This document shows positions 53,417 through 55,955 of a stretch of 55,955 nucleotides of DNA, in pieces. A program made the position numbers and the translations under genes. Source of the DNA: Bacteroidota bacterium. Lineage in GTDB: Bacteria > Bacteroidota > Ignavibacteria > Kapaibacteriales > UBA2268. How positions within the stretch are numbered: the stretch's first letter is position 1; each line of letters starts with the position of its first letter. The stretch covers positions 1-55,955 of the forward strand of contig JAKAKE010000139.1 in the NCBI GenBank assembly GCA_021824625.1, written 5' to 3'. The notes beneath the pieces are model-generated. The model was not told where the DNA came from, made no database searches, and saw only the letters and a program-made list of their open reading frames with translations.

Positions 53417-53878
53417 ATGAGAACAGTTGTACAAAGAGTCAATCGGGCAAGCGTTACAATTGATGGCAAAGTTACCGGTGAAATAGGCAAGGGATTGTTA
53501 GTATTTCTTGCTATTTCCAATTCAGATAATTCTGAAATTATGAGATGGATGTGCAACAAACTTGTCAATCTCAGAATTTTTCCGGATGAGGAAGGAAAGA
53601 TGAATAAGTCAGTGCTGGACACAGGCGGCGGCATCCTTCTGATTTCCAATTTCACATTATATGGAGATGCGTCCAAAGGTTTCCGTCCCAGCTTCATCAA
53701 ATCCGCTCCGCCAGAAATTTCCAAGCCTCTTTATGAATCAATGGTTCTGTATTTGAAAGAAAATTATCCATTACACATTGCATCAGGCGAATTCGGTGCA
53801 ATGATGGATATTGAACTTGTAAATGACGGACCAGTAACGATAATAATTGAGAAGGAAGTTGATAGCAATTATCAATAA
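53417..53878 (+). CDS. dtd: D-aminoacyl-tRNA deacylase
   Basis: The 153-aa enzyme removes D-amino acids (and Gly) mischarged on tRNA. The start at 53417 (MRTVVQRVNRASVTIDG) matches the family N-terminus exactly; the track's start is ten codons upstream. Motifs are LLISNFTLYGDASKGFRPSF (the SQFTLYG motif, here SNFTLYG) and VNDGPVT (the Gly-Pro cross-subunit motif) near the C-terminus. The last 7 bp overlap the end of the convergent nitroreductase-like gene. Confidence 0.95.
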   Translation: MRTVVQRVNRASVTIDGKVTGEIGKGLLVFLAISNSDNSEIMRWMCNKLVNLRIFPDEEGKMNKSVLDTGGGILLISNFTLYGDASKGFRPSFIKSAPPEISKPLYESMVLYLKENYPLHIASGEFGAMMDIELVNDGPVTIIIEKEVDSNYQ

Positions 53879-54537
53879 ATCTTACACATTTCCTCAAACT
53901 TTTTCTTCTTCAGATTTGGCACTTTCGTTCCTTTCTTGGGATAACCCACTGGAAAAACCAGCACAGGAGCAAAATTTTCGGGCATATCGAGTATATCACT
54001 CAGGAAATTCATGGGTGCCGGGCTGTAAGGCAATGTTACAAGCCCTGCATTATGAATTGCGGCAACAAGGAATCCCATAGCTATGCCCGTTGACTCGGTA
54101 AAATAATTGTTTTTCACAATTTTATCCCCAACCCTCTTATATTTTTCCTTAAAAACCACAATCAAGTAGGGAGCATCTTCAAGAAAAGGTTTTTCGTATG
54201 TTACTTTGAACTTGCTCACTTTATTTTTGAAATCTTCGGAATATCGCTTTTCGTAATTCAGCTTCTCTTCCTTTTCAGAGGCAATTCTGATTTGTTGTTT
54301 TATATCATTATCTTTGACAATGCAGAAAAAGAAAGGCTGGGCGTTCCCTCCTGAAGGAGCCGTTGTCGCAGTTTTAACAATATTCATAATTACTTCTTCT
54401 GGGATATTTTCTGATGAGAACTCTCTCATTGAACGCCGCTTCGACATTTGATTAAGAAATGAAAGAGAATTGTTTAATAAATCCTCATGAGATTGTCTTG
54501 TAAATTCAAAATCAATAAAATCAGTAATCGTTCCCAT
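53872..54537 (-). CDS. Iodotyrosine deiodinase-like nitroreductase-fold flavoprotein
   Basis: A 221-aa protein. Nitroreductase FMN-binding motifs are KRRSMREFSSENIPEEV and TTAPSGGNAQPFFFCIV. It matches the iodotyrosine deiodinase branch closely: the EKLNYEKRYSEDF lid that in IYD supplies the Tyr and Lys contacting the substrate zwitterion, APYLIVVFKEKY, NNYFTESTGIAMGFLVAAIHNAGL, and PVGYPKKGTKVPNLKKKKFEEM at the C-terminus. Bacterial IYD homologues can dehalogenate tyrosines or reduce nitroaromatics. Physiological substrate unknown. It starts divergently from rimM and overlaps dtd at its 3' end. Confidence 0.85.
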   Translation of the reverse strand: MGTITDFIDFEFTRQSHEDLLNNSLSFLNQMSKRRSMREFSSENIPEEVIMNIVKTATTAPSGGNAQPFFFCIVKDNDIKQQIRIASEKEEKLNYEKRYSEDFKNKVSKFKVTYEKPFLEDAPYLIVVFKEKYKRVGDKIVKNNYFTESTGIAMGFLVAAIHNAGLVTLPYSPAPMNFLSDILDMPENFAPVLVFPVGYPKKGTKVPNLKKKKFEEMCKIY

Positions 54538-54624
54538 TCTATTGCCCTAAAAATGATTATTTTAATTATTAGCAAAAATAATTTAATTTGAATTGATATT
54601 CATAATAAATTCCATATTAATACA

Positions 54625-55176
54625 TTGAATAAAGTGAATCTAAGATATATAGGCACTGTTACAGGCACTTTTGGATATAAAGGTGAAATGATTGTGTCCG
54701 AAATTGCTTCGGATATAATAAATATTAAATCCGGGAGTATTATTAAAATCGGTTTTTCTCCCAACTTCACAAAAGATTATGAATTAGAAAATCATTCAAA
54801 GAGAAATAATTCATTCATTGTTAAATTGAAGTTTATTGATTCAAAGGAATCGGCTCTGAACCTGAAAGAAAATGGTGTTTATATTGATGAAAATAATGTC
54901 ATCATAAATGATGGAGAATCTTATTTCATAGATGATTTAATCGGATGTAAGGTCATTGATAAGAAAAACAAAAATACGGTTGGAATCATTAAAGATGTAC
55001 TTAATCTGCCCGCTAATGATGTCTGGCTGATTGATACCGAAAAAGGAGAAATGCCACTGCCATACATAAAGGATGTTGTGAAAAAAGTGGATATTGAAAA
55101 TAAAATTATTGTAATTAATTTGATTGATGGATTGACGGATTTAATCAAAAATGAAAAAGAAAACAAAGGAAAATAA
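54625..55176 (+). CDS. rimM: Ribosome maturation factor RimM
   Basis: A 183-aa protein. The N-terminal beta-barrel opens RYIGTVTGTFGYKGEMIV (the GxxxGTHGLKGE-like motif), followed by a PRC-barrel domain with DLIGCKVID, GIIKDVLNLPANDVWLI and EMPLPYIKDVVKKVDIENKIIVINLIDGL. It acts in 30S head assembly and binds S19. No ATG suits the frame: the start is TTG at 54625 or GTG at 54634. trmD overlaps its end by 26 bp. rpsP, which usually precedes it, is absent; a divergent nitroreductase-like gene is there instead. Confidence 0.93.
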   Translation: MNKVNLRYIGTVTGTFGYKGEMIVSEIASDIINIKSGSIIKIGFSPNFTKDYELENHSKRNNSFIVKLKFIDSKESALNLKENGVYIDENNVIINDGESYFIDDLIGCKVIDKKNKNTVGIIKDVLNLPANDVWLIDTEKGEMPLPYIKDVVKKVDIENKIIVINLIDGLTDLIKNEKENKGK

Positions 55177-55867
55177 AGAACTGTTAAGATTAGACATTGT
55201 TACAGCTTTACCTGATATGTTTAAATCGGTTTTTAATTCAAGCATTATCAAAATTGCTAAGAAGAAAAAACTTGTGAAAATCAAATTGCACAATCTTCAC
55301 GATTATGCTACTGATAAATTCAGGCATATTGACGATACACCTTATGGAGGTGGAGCAGGTATGCTAATAAAGTGCGAACCGGTTTTTACATGTATAGAAA
55401 AATTGAAATCAAAAAGGGATTACGACCAGATTATATACTTAACAGCCGATGGTGAAATGCTAAATCAATCTATTGCAAATGAGCTCTCAATGTGCAGAAA
55501 TATCATCCTGATTGCCGGGCATTATAAAGGTATTGACCAGAGAATCAGGGATGTACTTGTAACACGCGAAATATCTGTCGGTGATTACGTATTGAGCGGG
55601 GGAGAGATTCCGGCTATGCTCCTTGCCGATTCAATCATTCGTTTAATACCGGGTGTTATCGGTGATGCAGAATCTGCTCTTGACGATTCATTTCAGGATG
55701 GCATATTGGAAGCTCCCTACTATACAAAACCTGCCGATTTCAGAGGCTGCAAAGTACCCGAAGTGCTTCTCTCTGGCAATCAAAAAAAAATCAACGAATG
55801 GCGTGAAGAACAAGCATTGTCAAAAACGAAAATGAGAAGACCTGATTTATTAGGTCATTATATATAA
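55151..55867 (+). CDS. trmD: tRNA (guanine-37-N1)-methyltransferase
   Basis: The 238-aa SPOUT enzyme methylates G37 of tRNAs read at CNN and some other codons, preventing frameshifts. The trefoil-knot SAM site is visible as ILIAGHYKGIDQR and EISVGDYVLSGGEIPAM; the N-terminal DIVTALPDMF and DDTPYGGGAGML, and C-terminal LLSGNQKKINEWREEQAL are conserved. It has a Lys-rich N-terminal extension of about 13 residues encoded inside the rimM end, so translation is probably coupled. rplS, the usual neighbour, would lie outside or elsewhere. Confidence 0.96.
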   Translation: MKKKTKENKELLRLDIVTALPDMFKSVFNSSIIKIAKKKKLVKIKLHNLHDYATDKFRHIDDTPYGGGAGMLIKCEPVFTCIEKLKSKRDYDQIIYLTADGEMLNQSIANELSMCRNIILIAGHYKGIDQRIRDVLVTREISVGDYVLSGGEIPAMLLADSIIRLIPGVIGDAESALDDSFQDGILEAPYYTKPADFRGCKVPEVLLSGNQKKINEWREEQALSKTKMRRPDLLGHYI

Positions 55868-55879
55868 TCTAATAATTAA

Positions 55880-55955
55880 TTACACATAAAGCTTTACATT
55901 TTTCATTACTTTTTTGATAGTGTGAGAACATTTGCCAGAACCAAGCCACTCTATC
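55880..55955 (-). CDS. Possible 3' end of a gene running off the window
   Basis: On the minus strand the last 25 codons are open, ending in TAA at 55880-55882, with a protein-like tail (IEWLGSGKCSHTIKKVMKN, LYV). A second frame is also open over the same bases, so coding is uncertain. I do not recognise either. Confidence 0.2.
   Translation of the reverse strand, partial: IEWLGSGKCSHTIKKVMKNVKLYV

Noticed and set aside
48441-55867. A mobile genomic island covering the right end
   Set aside because: No integrase, tRNA attachment site or flanking direct repeats are visible, and housekeeping genes (argD, dtd, rimM, trmD) lie within it.

Overview
This 56-kb window is AT-rich and gene-dense, and most genes lie on the minus strand. 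It looks like a chromosomal segment from a member of the Bacteroidota/Chlorobiota (FCB) group. The main evidence is three very large secreted proteins ending in a type IX secretion (T9SS) type A C-terminal domain, many lipoproteins with Bacteroidota-like lipoboxes, and compact AT-rich spacers. An Ignavibacteria- or Kapabacteria-like lineage is my guess, not something the sequence proves. Core genes (aat, glnA, nuoABGHI, mrdA, rpe, ruvA, argD, dtd, rimM, trmD) are interspersed with accessory modules. No tRNA, rRNA, CRISPR array, phage or intact transposase gene was seen.

Left part (1-16 kb). A truncated lipoprotein gene is followed by a 1266-aa T9SS protein with seven about 58-aa repeats and a small acidic protein just behind it, then aat. 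On the plus strand sits a five-gene redox/sulfur cassette: a MerR regulator with a Cys-rich tail, an octaheme c-type cytochrome of the tetrathionate-reductase type, a di-heme cytochrome b, and two YeeE/YedE half-transporters, the second fused to a rhodanese-like domain that lacks the catalytic Cys. Next come a secreted caspase-fold protein carrying an EF-hand and six fascin-like repeats, a class II Fic protein, glutamine synthetase, and nuoB/nuoA.

Middle part (16-38 kb). A 435-bp spacer holds nested repeats: two 80-90 bp multi-hairpin units flanked by two copies of another dispersed repeat. Then come PBP2 with a receiver-histidine-kinase protein behind it, a polysaccharide cluster (Wzz-like, O-antigen ligase-like, GT-C-like), an exported TldD/TldE-like protease pair, a LonB-type protease with rpe, a metallopeptidase lipoprotein, a second complex I block (nuoG-nuoH-nuoI), a HisA-like TIM barrel lacking the catalytic Asp, and ruvA.

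Right part (38-56 kb). A 106-bp MITE-like element precedes two tandem 1.08-kaa T9SS beta-propeller paralogues. A double GT2/TPR glycosyltransferase faces a HicAB toxin-antitoxin pair whose toxin gene carries an in-frame TAA. Upstream of hicBA lies a tight six-gene minus-strand run: a radical SAM/SPASM enzyme, a 370-aa protein ending in a CxxCxxCxxC tail, a prohibitin-family protein, UmuD, ArgD and a lipoprotein. The SPASM enzyme plus Cys-tail protein is the best candidate for an undescribed peptide/protein modification system. The window closes with dtd, an iodotyrosine-deiodinase-like nitroreductase, and rimM-trmD.
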